From Chlorobiaceae bacterium (GTDB taxonomy: Bacteria > Bacteroidota > Ignavibacteria > Ignavibacteriales > Ignavibacteriaceae), in the NCBI GenBank assembly GCA_013824085.1, contig PNNF01000001.1, positions 144,824 to 208,823 of the forward strand: DNA of 64,000 nucleotides, read 5' to 3'. A program made the translations under genes and the position numbers. Positions 37,664 through 46,241 of this stretch are shown here, in pieces (position 1 is the first letter of the stretch; each line of letters starts with the position of its first letter). The notes under the pieces were generated by a model, which was not told the DNA's origin, did no database searches, and saw nothing but the letters and a program-made list of their open reading frames with translations.

Positions 37664-40120
37664 ATGAAAAGAATACTTTTTTTTCCGTTGATTTTTTTTG
37701 CCTCATTTATAAATCTAATTGCTCAACCCAACTTACACTCGCCATTAAATAACGCAACGAACATCTCTATTCCTGTCACATTTATTTGGGGCAGCGTGCC
37801 AGGCTCAACTGGATACACATTACAAATTTCAACTGATGGAGGATTTACAAGTCCTGTAAACATTATAAATACAGGCGGAAATGATACTACTGAAATCGTT
37901 GATACTCCAACACTCACATATAATCAGGCGTATTTTTGGAGAGTCGTGAATAATGGAGGTGACACTTCTAACATAAGAAATTTTTTTCCATTAATTGTAC
38001 CATCAGCTCCAACATTGATTTTGCCAGCTGATAACAATACTAATGTGAGATCAAGTCCATATTTTTCTTGGGTAGGAGGAACAACAGTACCAAATGATAC
38101 TTTCCAACTTCAGTTAACTCCAGATCCTTCATTCTATTCTGTCGAGCACAATATTTTTACTACAAATTCGCATCATCAATTGACAGCAGAATTGCCTACA
38201 GGTTCTCCATATTTTTGGCGTGTTCGTGGAATTAATAACGCAGGTGCAGGCTCATTCTCCGCAGTCAATCGATTTAGAGTTAGTATCTCTGGTGATTCAT
38301 TACCTCCGAGACCTATAATTTCTTTTCCATCTGATTCCATTAGAATTTATACTTTGAATCCTGATCTGAATTGGTACATCAATTTCACACTCGGCGGATA
38401 TTTATTCCAAATTGAAAAGCGTTCAGACCCAATGTTTACGGGCATTCCTACCGATACAACAAGTTCTCTCGTACTACCTTGGTTAAATTTGAATCCGAAT
38501 ACTTTTTATTACTATAAAGTAAGGACAAAACGTTTAGCTGATAGCAGTCTCTCTGAATGGTCTGGACCTGGAATTTTTCAAACCTTCGAGCTAAGTCCTG
38601 TTTCCATCCCAATAAATGCTTATCCGACTAATGGAGTTACAGTTTATCAGACAAATGTAAATTTTAGTTGGTATATCAACGCTCCATCATTCGGTTTAAC
38701 TTATGAACTTCAATACGATACTACAACTTCTTTCGCTGGATTCGCTGCAATAACAGGTTTGACATCGACTAGTCATCAAGTAATGTTAGGAGCAAACAAA
38801 ACATATTATTGGAGAACAAGAACATACAATGGAACTACAACTTCGGCTTGGTCAACTATTGACACTTTTTTTATTGCGGATCTTTCTCCACTTAATAACA
38901 TTGCACTACTTCCAGTAAAATCTTATCCAATACAAGGTGAAGTTGTTTATTCTGATAGCGTTGATTTATACTGGTATTTGAATGGTCCTTTTGCAAATTT
39001 ATCATTTCAAGTAGAGTTCAATTCGACGAATATTTTTTCGGGCGTTCCAACTTATAATAACATAACCACAATGGGCTTGTTTGATCAATTAGTTCTCAAT
39101 TTTGGAACAACATATTATTGGCGTGTAAGGTCATTTAATATCAACACAAATCAATTTTCTGCGTGGACAGATGTCGATTCATTTTCAGTTGTGGGTGCAG
39201 GCGGAAATTCAATTCCTAATTTAGCTTGGCCTATTGGTGGTGCAACTGTTTGGAATACTTCAGTAGATTTAAGTTGGTGGGTAAACGGTCCTTCACACTT
39301 CCTCGATTATGAAATTGAATTTAATTCAACAAATATTTTTTCTGGCATTCCAACATTTTCTAGTGCTGGAAATATCTATTCACTAACTAATTTAATTCAA
39401 GGTGCAACGTATTATTGGAGAGTCAGAAGTGTAATTGTTCCATTAGGAACTCCCCCTGTTTATTCTGTTTGGAGTCCTGTAGAATCATTCACAATTTTTA
39501 CGACTTACTCACCTTCATCGCCAAGGATTGGTGGTCCAGGTGGTGGCATTGTTGTTAATACTACAACACCAATGTTATCTTGGTTTTTGGCTACAGCATC
39601 ACCATTTCAAACTTATGAAATTTCATATTCGCAAAATCCCGACATGAGCAACAGTCAAACCATAACTGACTTAAGAAGTTTGAATCATAGACTGATTGGA
39701 TTGAATCCCAACCAGAATTATTATTGGAGAGTTCGTTCAAAAAATCTAAATAATGTTTTGTCACAATTTTCTAATATTACTTCATTTAGAGTTGGGAATC
39801 TTACTGATATTAAGGTTGAAGAGAATATCCCAACTGAATTTAGTTTATCGCAAAATTTTCCGAATCCGTTTAATCCAATTACTGTGATAAACTACAAGCT
39901 CCCAATGAAAAGCCAAGTCTCTCTAAAAGTTTATGATATTTTGGGAAGAGTTGTGGCAAGTTTAATTGACGAGGAGCAATTGGCTGGAGTTTATAATATT
40001 GAGTTTAACAGTATTGGTCTAAGTTCAGGAATTTATTTTTATAAGTTAGTCGCTTCTCAGACTTCAGATTCAAGAGTGAATAATTTTACAGAAACGAGAA
40101 AAATGATTTTAATGAGATAG
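37664..40120 (+). CDS. T9SS-secreted repeat protein with fibronectin III-like modules
   Basis: An 818-residue surface protein with signal peptide (cut near LIAQ, residue 20). Seven copies of a roughly 99-residue beta-sandwich module follow; each ends in a variant of YYWRVRS (AYFWRVVN, PYFWRVRG, FYYYKVRT, TYYWRTRT, TYYWRVRS, TYYWRVRS, NYYWRVRS) and begins with a Pro-rich phrase around a Trp. The last 90 residues are a type A T9SS sorting domain (FSLSQNFPNPFNP, VVASLIDEEQLAGVYNIEF, RKMILMR). The modules resemble fibronectin type III domains and suggest adhesion or polymer binding. The gene is alone between two terminators. Confidence 0.88.
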   Translation: MKRILFFPLIFFASFINLIAQPNLHSPLNNATNISIPVTFIWGSVPGSTGYTLQISTDGGFTSPVNIINTGGNDTTEIVDTPTLTYNQAYFWRVVNNGGDTSNIRNFFPLIVPSAPTLILPADNNTNVRSSPYFSWVGGTTVPNDTFQLQLTPDPSFYSVEHNIFTTNSHHQLTAELPTGSPYFWRVRGINNAGAGSFSAVNRFRVSISGDSLPPRPIISFPSDSIRIYTLNPDLNWYINFTLGGYLFQIEKRSDPMFTGIPTDTTSSLVLPWLNLNPNTFYYYKVRTKRLADSSLSEWSGPGIFQTFELSPVSIPINAYPTNGVTVYQTNVNFSWYINAPSFGLTYELQYDTTTSFAGFAAITGLTSTSHQVMLGANKTYYWRTRTYNGTTTSAWSTIDTFFIADLSPLNNIALLPVKSYPIQGEVVYSDSVDLYWYLNGPFANLSFQVEFNSTNIFSGVPTYNNITTMGLFDQLVLNFGTTYYWRVRSFNINTNQFSAWTDVDSFSVVGAGGNSIPNLAWPIGGATVWNTSVDLSWWVNGPSHFLDYEIEFNSTNIFSGIPTFSSAGNIYSLTNLIQGATYYWRVRSVIVPLGTPPVYSVWSPVESFTIFTTYSPSSPRIGGPGGGIVVNTTTPMLSWFLATASPFQTYEISYSQNPDMSNSQTITDLRSLNHRLIGLNPNQNYYWRVRSKNLNNVLSQFSNITSFRVGNLTDIKVEENIPTEFSLSQNFPNPFNPITVINYKLPMKSQVSLKVYDILGRVVASLIDEEQLAGVYNIEFNSIGLSSGIYFYKLVASQTSDSRVNNFTETRKMILMR
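37928..39740 (+). repeat. Seven ~99-aa FnIII-like modules encoded in tandem
   Basis: Copies of the module-ending motif start near 37931, 38209, 38506, 38803, 39110, 39408 and 39717. The spacing is 278-309 bases (about 93-103 codons). The repeats are diverged at DNA level but share the terminal aromatic-Trp-Arg-Val-Arg strand, with several further consensus positions, so they arose by old duplications rather than recent ones. Confidence 0.8.
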
Positions 40121-40151
40121 ATAGATGAAATTATTCTTGCCCTGATTTATC

Positions 40152-40190
40152 AAGTCGTCGCAGGAGAAATCTTGTGACGACTTTATTTTA
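40152..40190 (+). terminator. Terminator after the T9SS repeat protein gene
   Basis: An 8-bp perfect inverted repeat (40152-40159 with 40176-40183), extendable to 11 bp with one G-T pair, is followed by TATTTTATT. It begins 31 bases after the stop. Confidence 0.8.
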
Positions 40191-40283
40191 TTAAGAAATT
40201 ATCTAACACATAAAAATAAATTGCTCTTACTCAATTCAATCTAAATTCATTCATTACAGAAATATTCAACACCAGTTTAATTA

Positions 40284-41018
40284 TCATGCGTTATTGTTAA
40301 AAATAAAAGTGAATAGTATTAAAATCATAAAACAAAATGTCGCAAAGACAATGGCAGAGTTACCGAAAGCTTTTTTATCAAGTTCATCGCTAATATGTGC
40401 GTCCTTATGTTTTCCTACGCTGAGCACTTTAACAGTTTCCAAAATAAGGTATAAATCAAAAAGAAGAGATTTTTCTTCCTCATAAAAACTATCCATTTTA
40501 ATTAAATGAGATATTGAAAAATCATCATCTTTGTTCACTTGCCATAGTCCCGTAATTCCGGCTTTACTTTTTAGCTTTGACCTTTTTTCTGATAGCTCGG
40601 GAAATAATTTTTCTATTTTTTCCAATTCCGAAATAGCCAATGGACGAGGTCCAACAAAGCTCATATCTCCTTTTAAGATATTTAATAATTGAGGCAATTC
40701 ATCTAAACCAGATTTTCTTAGAAAAGATCCAATTTGTGATACACTATTTCCATTTTCGCGTTTACTTAATATCTGATTACTTTTTGATTCTAATGAAGTT
40801 AAATTATCTTTCAAAGTTCTAAGCTTAAATAACTTAAATCGCCTTCCTTTTAAGCTCAAAGAACGCTCTTGCAAAAAAATTGGATTACTCCCCGTATCAA
40901 TAAATACTACTACTAAAACAATTATGATAAAGGGGAGCAGAATGAATAATAAAAAAAGTGCAACGAAAAATTCACTGATTCTTTTTAATATCAAATATGT
41001 TGTCAATTCGGATTGCAA
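40284..41018 (-). CDS. Bacterial sugar transferase (ExoY/WcaJ type)
   Basis: A 244-residue membrane protein of the polyprenyl-phosphate sugar-1-phosphate transferase family, which starts exopolysaccharide or O-antigen repeat synthesis. A single hydrophobic hairpin near the N-terminus precedes the conserved catalytic region: FLQERSLSLKGRRFKLFKLRTL, IGSFLRKSGLDELPQLLNI, LKGDMSFVGPRPLA and KSKAGITGLWQVN. No ATG precedes the core; the most likely start is TTG at 41018, though the frame stays open to a TTG at 41060. Unusually, the chain ends with an extra hydrophobic helix (about 220-243) after the catalytic domain. No other polysaccharide genes are adjacent. Confidence 0.87.
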   Translation of the reverse strand: MQSELTTYLILKRISEFFVALFLLFILLPFIIIVLVVVFIDTGSNPIFLQERSLSLKGRRFKLFKLRTLKDNLTSLESKSNQILSKRENGNSVSQIGSFLRKSGLDELPQLLNILKGDMSFVGPRPLAISELEKIEKLFPELSEKRSKLKSKAGITGLWQVNKDDDFSISHLIKMDSFYEEEKSLLFDLYLILETVKVLSVGKHKDAHISDELDKKAFGNSAIVFATFCFMILILFTFIFNNNA

Positions 41019-41200
41019 ATGTAAATTTTTATTCTTAAAATTTTTGAAAATAATTTCAACTATAAAATATAAATGTTTCTTTTATTTTTTATGCACTAAT
41101 ATTAACAATCTTTTTTTTGCGAAGTGATTTTTTTAAGTATTGAATATCTATTTTTGATGACTTTTATTTAATTGAATACCGAAAAAATTTTATAAAAAAT

Positions 41201-41236
41201 AAAAAAGCCAACTTGAAATTTACTCTCAAGCTGGCT
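41201..41236 (-). terminator. Terminator of the DUF302 gene
   Basis: An 11-bp inverted repeat (41206-41216 with 41226-41236) with a single G-T pair is followed on the minus strand by a T-rich run (A-rich 41201-41206 and beyond). It lies 22 bases after the stop codon. Confidence 0.85.
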
Positions 41237-41257
41237 AAAAGCTTTCTTAAAAAATAA

Positions 41258-41752
41258 TTATTTTTTTGCAGCTAATTTTTTTACTACATCTTCAATAATT
41301 CTATCAACATCGTTTGCTGACTGTAAAATCACATCTGCTAATTCTTTCTCAAACATCGGAGCAAATGCTTTTGCGTTCATTCTACCTATTACAACTTTAC
41401 CAGTGCTCGTTTGATAAATACTAACTCTGCAAGGCATAATTGGTGTAACAAAACGAAACTCATCTTTTGATAAAATAGCAGCACTATATTTTCCACTGCA
41501 TACATCAAATATTAATACTGGAGCAACTGTAAAGCCTCTCTCAGATAATATGCCAGCCATATTTGTCATATTCAAAATACTCCAACCATTTGCAGTTACT
41601 TCTTCTTTAAATTTTTTCACAGTTTCTGAAAGTCCACTTGGGCTAGTTGTTTCAGTAAACATTTGCATACGCCCGTCTTGTGCGGATACTGGATTACTTA
41701 ATGCAATTAATAAAAAGAAAACAATTGCTAAAGTTGATTTTAATTGTCTCAT
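41258..41752 (-). CDS. Exported DUF302 domain protein
   Basis: About 164 residues with a signal peptide (cut near SAQ, residue 25) and a DUF302 domain: SGLSETVKKFKEEVTANGWSILNMTNM, KVVIGRMNAKAFAPMFEKEL and the C-terminal helix of Asp/Val-rich text. DUF302 proteins are small alpha/beta proteins, often of sulfur or redox context, with no settled activity. I start at the ATG at 41752, which has AAAGGAG upstream; a TTG at 41758 is the alternative. The gene is divergent from the porin-like gene across a 307-bp region. Confidence 0.82.
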   Translation of the reverse strand: MRQLKSTLAIVFFLLIALSNPVSAQDGRMQMFTETTSPSGLSETVKKFKEEVTANGWSILNMTNMAGILSERGFTVAPVLIFDVCSGKYSAAILSKDEFRFVTPIMPCRVSIYQTSTGKVVIGRMNAKAFAPMFEKELADVILQSANDVDRIIEDVVKKLAAKK

Positions 41753-41758
41753 TGTCAA

Positions 41759-42059
41759 AACTCCTTTAATATGATATAAATTAATTTGTTGTCCGAATAA
41801 TCGTCAATTGATTTTTTCCTGAAGAATTTTCAATTCATAACTTCGGTTATTGTAGTGAGTGAGATACTCTAACTAAAAAAAGGATTCAGAAAAAAAATTT
41901 ATCTATTCCGAAATTATTAAGCGATTGATTAAAACATTTTTTTTGAATCCCGACCAACAAAAAATTATCTAACCGATTGAACTACAAAATATTCTATCTT
42001 AAAATTAATTGTCGGAAATAGATAGCGTAGTGTTTTAATCAAATTAAATTGGAGTTATA
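41759..42059. other. Divergent intergenic/leader region with pseudoknot-capable pairing
   Basis: No ORF. It holds the promoters of the DUF302 and porin-like genes. Within the porin leader, ATCTATTCCGA (41901-41911) can pair with TCGGAAATAGAT (42012-42023, one bulged base). TTGATTAAAACA (41925-41936) can pair perfectly with TGTTTTAATCAA (42031-42042). The order of the four segments gives a pseudoknot topology just upstream of the GGAG at 42051. Confidence 0.5.
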
Positions 42060-43301
42060 ATGAAATTATTTTTAGTTTTATTTTTATTAATAGGTATGAC
42101 AACTTTTGCTCAAGAGTCTGATTTTAAGGTGCTAGGACAAATCCAAATGCGCAGTGAAATTGACGGAAGAGATTTCTCGAACAAGACAAGACCATTATTT
42201 TTTTCAACATTACGGACACGACTCGGAGTCGAAAAAAATATTTCAGAAAATTTATATGTACTAATACAGATACAAGATTCAAGAGTATTCGGTGTTGAAG
42301 GCTCGCCAAGTGCAAATATTAACAATATTGATCTTCATCAAGCTTTTGTTAGAATTAAAAATCCATTTGAATTACCATTAACTTTTCAAGCTGGTCGATT
42401 CCCTATCTCATACGGTACTGAAAGATTTATTGGACCTTCTAACTGGAATTTGTTTGATAGAAATTTCACAGGAGTGCGTGCAAGTTTCGACTTAGGAATT
42501 AAATTTGATCTTTTTGCTTTAACATTGAATGATCGACAAACTAATATTACTAATGCGACAAGTAATGTTTATCCATATCCATCACGACCTGATACAAGTA
42601 GCTCGCTCTACGGATTGTTTCTTTCTCACAAATTAAATGATGCAAACCGAATTGTTCTATTAACATATTATGATATTAACAGAAAAAATATTATTGCAGG
42701 CGAAAATTCTTTTGAAAGAACTACAGTTGCACTTACACACTTTGGAGATTATGAAAATCTATCTACAATAGTTGAAGGAGCTTATCAGTTTGGAATTGAA
42801 AGCGGTAAAGATGTTTCAGCATATACTGTTTCTGCTTCGGGTAGATACAAAGTAGGTTCTTCATTTTTTGGAGCAGGAGTTGATCTCAATTCTGGTACTG
42901 AAACTGGAGCAACTGAAATGAACACGTTCCAAGTGGTCTATGGCTCAAGAAATAGATTCTATGGATTCATGGATTATTTTATTATTATGCCTGCCAATAC
43001 TGATAATGCTGGTGTTAATAATTATTATTTGACTTATGAATTAGCTCCAAAGAATTCAAAATTTTCTTATACCGCTGCAGTTAATCACTTTACAACAAAT
43101 CAAACAAGAAATGATTTATCTACTCTTGGACAAGAGCTTGATTTAACAATCAGATATAATCTAGTAAAAGGGACAACCATTAGATGGGGCGGAAGCGTTT
43201 TTGTCCCCGGTGATTTAATGAAAACTTTTTTTAAAGTTGGAAATGTTGAAAGAAATGATCCATCATTTTGGACTTACATAATGTTTACAACTAATATTTA
43301 A
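42060..43301 (+). CDS. Outer-membrane beta-barrel porin (alginate-export-like)
   Basis: A 413-residue protein with a signal peptide (cut near TFAQ, residue 19) and a mature part of alternating strands. Phrases such as NLYVLIQIQDSRVFG, DLHQAFVRIKNPFELPLTFQAGRFPISYG and NLFDRNFTGVRASFDLG resemble the alginate-export (AlgE/DUF481-like) 16-18-strand barrel family. It ends near a Phe/Ile-rich strand (YIMFTTNI) suitable for outer-membrane assembly. Substrate is unknown. GGAG lies 5 bases before the ATG, and a terminator follows. Confidence 0.75.
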   Translation: MKLFLVLFLLIGMTTFAQESDFKVLGQIQMRSEIDGRDFSNKTRPLFFSTLRTRLGVEKNISENLYVLIQIQDSRVFGVEGSPSANINNIDLHQAFVRIKNPFELPLTFQAGRFPISYGTERFIGPSNWNLFDRNFTGVRASFDLGIKFDLFALTLNDRQTNITNATSNVYPYPSRPDTSSSLYGLFLSHKLNDANRIVLLTYYDINRKNIIAGENSFERTTVALTHFGDYENLSTIVEGAYQFGIESGKDVSAYTVSASGRYKVGSSFFGAGVDLNSGTETGATEMNTFQVVYGSRNRFYGFMDYFIIMPANTDNAGVNNYYLTYELAPKNSKFSYTAAVNHFTTNQTRNDLSTLGQELDLTIRYNLVKGTTIRWGGSVFVPGDLMKTFFKVGNVERNDPSFWTYIMFTTNI

Positions 43302-43311
43302 TTTTTTTTTC

Positions 43312-43361
43312 CTCAACAGACTAATATGAATTTTTCTAAATAGTCTGTTGAGATTTTTTTT
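43312..43361 (+). terminator. Strong terminator after the porin-like gene
   Basis: A 12-bp perfect inverted repeat (43312-43323 with 43341-43352) is followed by a T-run (43354-43361), 10 bases after the stop codon. Confidence 0.93.
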
Positions 43362-43392
43362 ATCAAGATAATAATCCCCTCTTTAACTCAAT

Positions 43393-43872
43393 CTAATTTT
43401 TTAAAGCTTCAAAATATTTGGTAATGTCTTCAATGATAAGTATTACATATTTCTCATCGTGATACTTGAATAGTCGTGTTGAAAATTGTAGATGCTTATC
43501 AATCTTTTTATTCTGGTAATCAAAAAATTGTTTTTTAATATTATCCTTGTAGATAACGACATCGTCAACATAAGAAGTTAGAGCTGATATTCTCAACTCA
43601 CAATCACAACACTTTGAGGTAGTTCCGCAATCTTTTGATTCTTCAATTTGGAAAGCACATCCAATCGCTTCCCCACATTTTACATAGAGTAAGTCTTCAT
43701 CTTTTTTATTAGAAAAAATTGTTTTTAAAACATCATTAAACGCAACCAATCTAACCTGCTTATCTAAAAGTAAAACACAAGAATTAATATTGTTTAAGAT
43801 GAGATTCAAGAATTTAGATGAATTTTTAAGAAAGCTAAAGTTTTCATTTGTCATTGCCAAGTAAGATTTCAT
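43393..43872 (-). CDS. PAS-like domain protein with a six-cysteine cluster
   Basis: A 159-residue cytoplasmic protein. The N-terminal helix leads into a PAS-like fold: LILNNINSCVLLLDKQVRLVAFND matches a PAS start, and HDEKYVILIIEDIT a PAS end. In the middle is a tight cysteine cluster, CGEAIGCAFQ then CGTTSKCCDCELR, with six Cys in about 30 residues, which could hold Fe-S or Zn. No output domain is present, so it may be a redox or metal sensor that works through a partner. The neighbours (porin-like and Ada) give no clear lead. Confidence 0.65.
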   Translation of the reverse strand: MKSYLAMTNENFSFLKNSSKFLNLILNNINSCVLLLDKQVRLVAFNDVLKTIFSNKKDEDLLYVKCGEAIGCAFQIEESKDCGTTSKCCDCELRISALTSYVDDVVIYKDNIKKQFFDYQNKKIDKHLQFSTRLFKYHDEKYVILIIEDITKYFEALKN

Positions 43873-44167
43873 AGAAGTTATCTCTTTAATCTAAATGATA
43901 ATCAGAATTAAGAAAAATAATTCAATTTTTGGAGGATTTAATAAGTAAACATTTTTTCGAATTTATAAAATTTTACTTCTGAATATTTCTTTTCATTCAG
44001 GTTGATGAACGAAACATCTTGATTCTAATTGATTTGAAACTGCTCACAAATATTCTCAGAGAGACTGAGGAAAATTTTTTTTAGTTTTCTTAATATATTA
44101 TTTGAAGCTTGATAACAGTGCTCGGAATCGATATGAGTAATAATATTATTTCCATTATACTAAAAAA

Positions 44168-45202
44168 TTATTTGTTTCTCTTTTCCAAATCAAGCAACCA
44201 TTTTTTTCTCGAGAGTCCACCACCATATCCAGTTAATGTTCCATCAGCACCAATTACTCTATGGCAGGGAATAATGATTGAAATTTTATTCATTCCATTT
44301 GCATTTGCAACTGCTCGCACGGCGCTTGGTAAGTTAATTGCAGTAGCTTGTTCTTTGTATGAGCGCGTTGCACCATAAGGAATATTTTGTAGCTCTTTCC
44401 AAACTGCTTGTTGAAATGGAGTACCAATTGTAATGAGAGGAAGAGTAAATATTTTTCTTTTCCCTTCAAAATATTCTTCAACTTCTTTTTTCAAATTATC
44501 AAAATGTTTATTGTCGCTATGTAGAATGTTTGCGTTTAATTTTTTTGCCAATGTTTTTAATTCTGTCTCCAACATTTTTCTATCTGAAAATTCAAAAAGA
44601 CAAACCCCTTCTTCAACAGCACCTGCAAACATTGTTCCCAACGGAGTTTCAAGTCTTGTAATATTTATGACTCGCTTCTCTTTGCTATTTGATGGCGACA
44701 CTCCAAAAATAGATTTGAATGAATCAGTAAATCCACTCAATGATTCGAAGCCCGAATCAATTGCTACAGATGTAACAGATTCACCATTTTGTATTTTTTG
44801 AAATGCTGAATTTATTCGATTCATTCTTTGATATGAATGAAAAGTGATTCCATGATTTTTCAGAAACCACCGCCTTATTTTACTTGGCTCTATTCCCCTT
44901 TGTGTTAAGTCCCAATCCTTAAATTTTTTCGCGGGATTAGAATTTATTTCACACAATAATTTTTTAATGTAGTCAGGAGTTTCACTTAAATTTTCTAATG
45001 GATTGCAAACTTTGCAAGGTCTGTATCCTTTTAGAATTGCTTCTTTAGTGTTCTGAAAAAATTCTACATTTTCTTTTTTTGGTTTTCTTGCAGTGCACGT
45101 TGGTCTGCAAAATATTCCCGTTGTTTTAATAGCTGCAATGAATGTTCCTTCGTAAGAGATGTCTTTGTCAACTAGTGCTTGATATTTTTGATTGTCATTC
45201 AT
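44168..45202 (-). CDS. ada: Bifunctional transcriptional activator / O6-methylguanine-DNA methyltransferase
   Basis: A 344-residue Ada protein. The N-terminal zinc domain shows GIFCRPTCTARKP and CKVCNP, the Cys set that accepts methyl groups from phosphotriesters (C32 is probably the acceptor). An AraC-type helix-turn-helix follows (MNRINSAFQKIQNGES, SGFTDSFKSIFGVSPS). The C-terminal domain has the MGMT active-site IPCHRVI and the GGLSRKKWLLDLE tail. Length matches E. coli Ada (354). It repairs O6-methylguanine and, once methylated, activates its own regulon. Confidence 0.96.
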   Translation of the reverse strand: MNDNQKYQALVDKDISYEGTFIAAIKTTGIFCRPTCTARKPKKENVEFFQNTKEAILKGYRPCKVCNPLENLSETPDYIKKLLCEINSNPAKKFKDWDLTQRGIEPSKIRRWFLKNHGITFHSYQRMNRINSAFQKIQNGESVTSVAIDSGFESLSGFTDSFKSIFGVSPSNSKEKRVINITRLETPLGTMFAGAVEEGVCLFEFSDRKMLETELKTLAKKLNANILHSDNKHFDNLKKEVEEYFEGKRKIFTLPLITIGTPFQQAVWKELQNIPYGATRSYKEQATAINLPSAVRAVANANGMNKISIIIPCHRVIGADGTLTGYGGGLSRKKWLLDLEKRNK

Positions 45203-45515
45203 AATATTTTTTTACTTCAAAATTAGATGAGTAAAAATAGGTCTGCAACCGAAAACTTAACAACTATTTTTTATTTTGATTTTTTTCTCCGTCACGTAGG
45301 AAATGATAGCTGCAATTGAATTGGGAGAATGTCGATTCTCTCTATTGTTTTCAATAGTAAAGCAACTTCTTTAATTGTTCTAAAGAAATTAAAAACACTG
45401 CATCACTTATTCTAAAAAAATTATCTACTACTTTTTTGTTCTTCAATTAATTATTGTAATTGTCTCAATCCCATTTTGTAACCTTCTTCAAATCCCATTT
45501 CAAGAATTTGTAATA
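45203..45515. other. 313-bp intergenic region between ada and DUF4256
   Basis: No credible gene. It contains a 6-bp hairpin (45325-45340, GAGAAT with a 4-base loop), and on the minus strand a short open stretch (15 codons from an ATG, MGFEEGYKMGLRQLQ) that is too short to call. It should include the ada promoter; no Ada box is recognisable by eye. Confidence 0.45.
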
Positions 45516-46001
45516 TTAAATTTTAAGGGAACCACGGAACGCCCGAGCTGCATAGTAAGAATGTGCATTGTTGTGATAAATGAAAACTGTGTCGTAGCGG
45601 AAGTCGGCAAAGATTGCACCACCGAGTTTCCTAATCTCAGAAGGCGTTTTCAGCCAGCTCGATGTTTTCATGTCGAAAGTTCCAAGCTTCTGTAATTCGC
45701 GATATTCTTCTTCGTTTAAAATTTCAATCCCCATTTCAGCAGCCATGTCAATAGCATTATTTTCTGGTTTATTTTCTTTTCTCGAATCCCATGCTTCGCG
45801 ATCGTAGCAAAGACTTCTTCGTCCACTTGGACTTTCGGCTGAACAATCATAAAAAATAAATTCGCCTGACCTTTTATCATAACCAACAACATCAGTTTCA
45901 CCGCTTGTTCTTTCCATTTCATTTAGCGACCAGAGTTTCTCGGGATTAGCTTTCAGCTTTGATTCTATTTTGCTCCACTCAAGTCCTTTGTGGCGATTCA
46001 T
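45516..46001 (-). CDS. DUF4256 family protein, 5' end frameshifted
   Basis: The readable frame is 161 residues from the ATG at 46001: MNRHKGLEW, KLWSLNEMERTSGETDVVGYDKRSGEFIFYDCSAESPSGRRSLCYDREAWDSR, read across as the DUF4256 core, to the end PAYYAARAFRGSLKI-type tail. Relatives usually have about 25 extra N-terminal residues (MxxKK-LPPEER...LLRVLKRRFEKN). Those residues are encoded upstream here, from the ATG at 46078, but in a different frame; one extra base after 46043 would restore the frame. The gene is thus 5'-truncated, mutated or mis-sequenced. Function of the family is unknown. Confidence 0.8.
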   Translation of the reverse strand: MNRHKGLEWSKIESKLKANPEKLWSLNEMERTSGETDVVGYDKRSGEFIFYDCSAESPSGRRSLCYDREAWDSRKENKPENNAIDMAAEMGIEILNEEEYRELQKLGTFDMKTSSWLKTPSEIRKLGGAIFADFRYDTVFIYHNNAHSYYAARAFRGSLKI

Positions 46002-46208
46002 ATTTTTTTCAAAACGTCTTTTTAAGACTCTGAGTAATTCATCCTTTCTTCTGGTGGTAATATTTTTTTATTTCTCATTGTATAATCTTTTAATTTATTC
46101 TTTTCCGATTTTTATCCTTAAAAATAATAGATGAAATAATTGTGATTGTCAAGATTTATTAAATTCAAAAAGAATAAAAATATTTAATCTAATTGTTTCT
46201 TGAATTCC

Positions 46209-46241
46209 AAGCCTTCAATTTTTAATTTTTAATTCACAATT
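46209..46241 (+). repeat. A+T-rich direct-repeat element after the truncated polymerase gene
   Basis: The segment contains tandem TTTTTAA units followed by TTCACAATTC. Similar TTTTTAATTTTTAATTCACAATT sequences are common short intergenic repeats in many low-G+C genomes. It sits immediately at the 3' end of the truncated dnaE-like gene. Only one copy is in the window, so a repeat identity is a guess. Confidence 0.25.

Noticed and set aside
45440..45515. Short minus-strand frame with MGFEEGYKMGLRQLQ
   Set aside because: Only 15 codons from its ATG, with no ribosome site and no family match.
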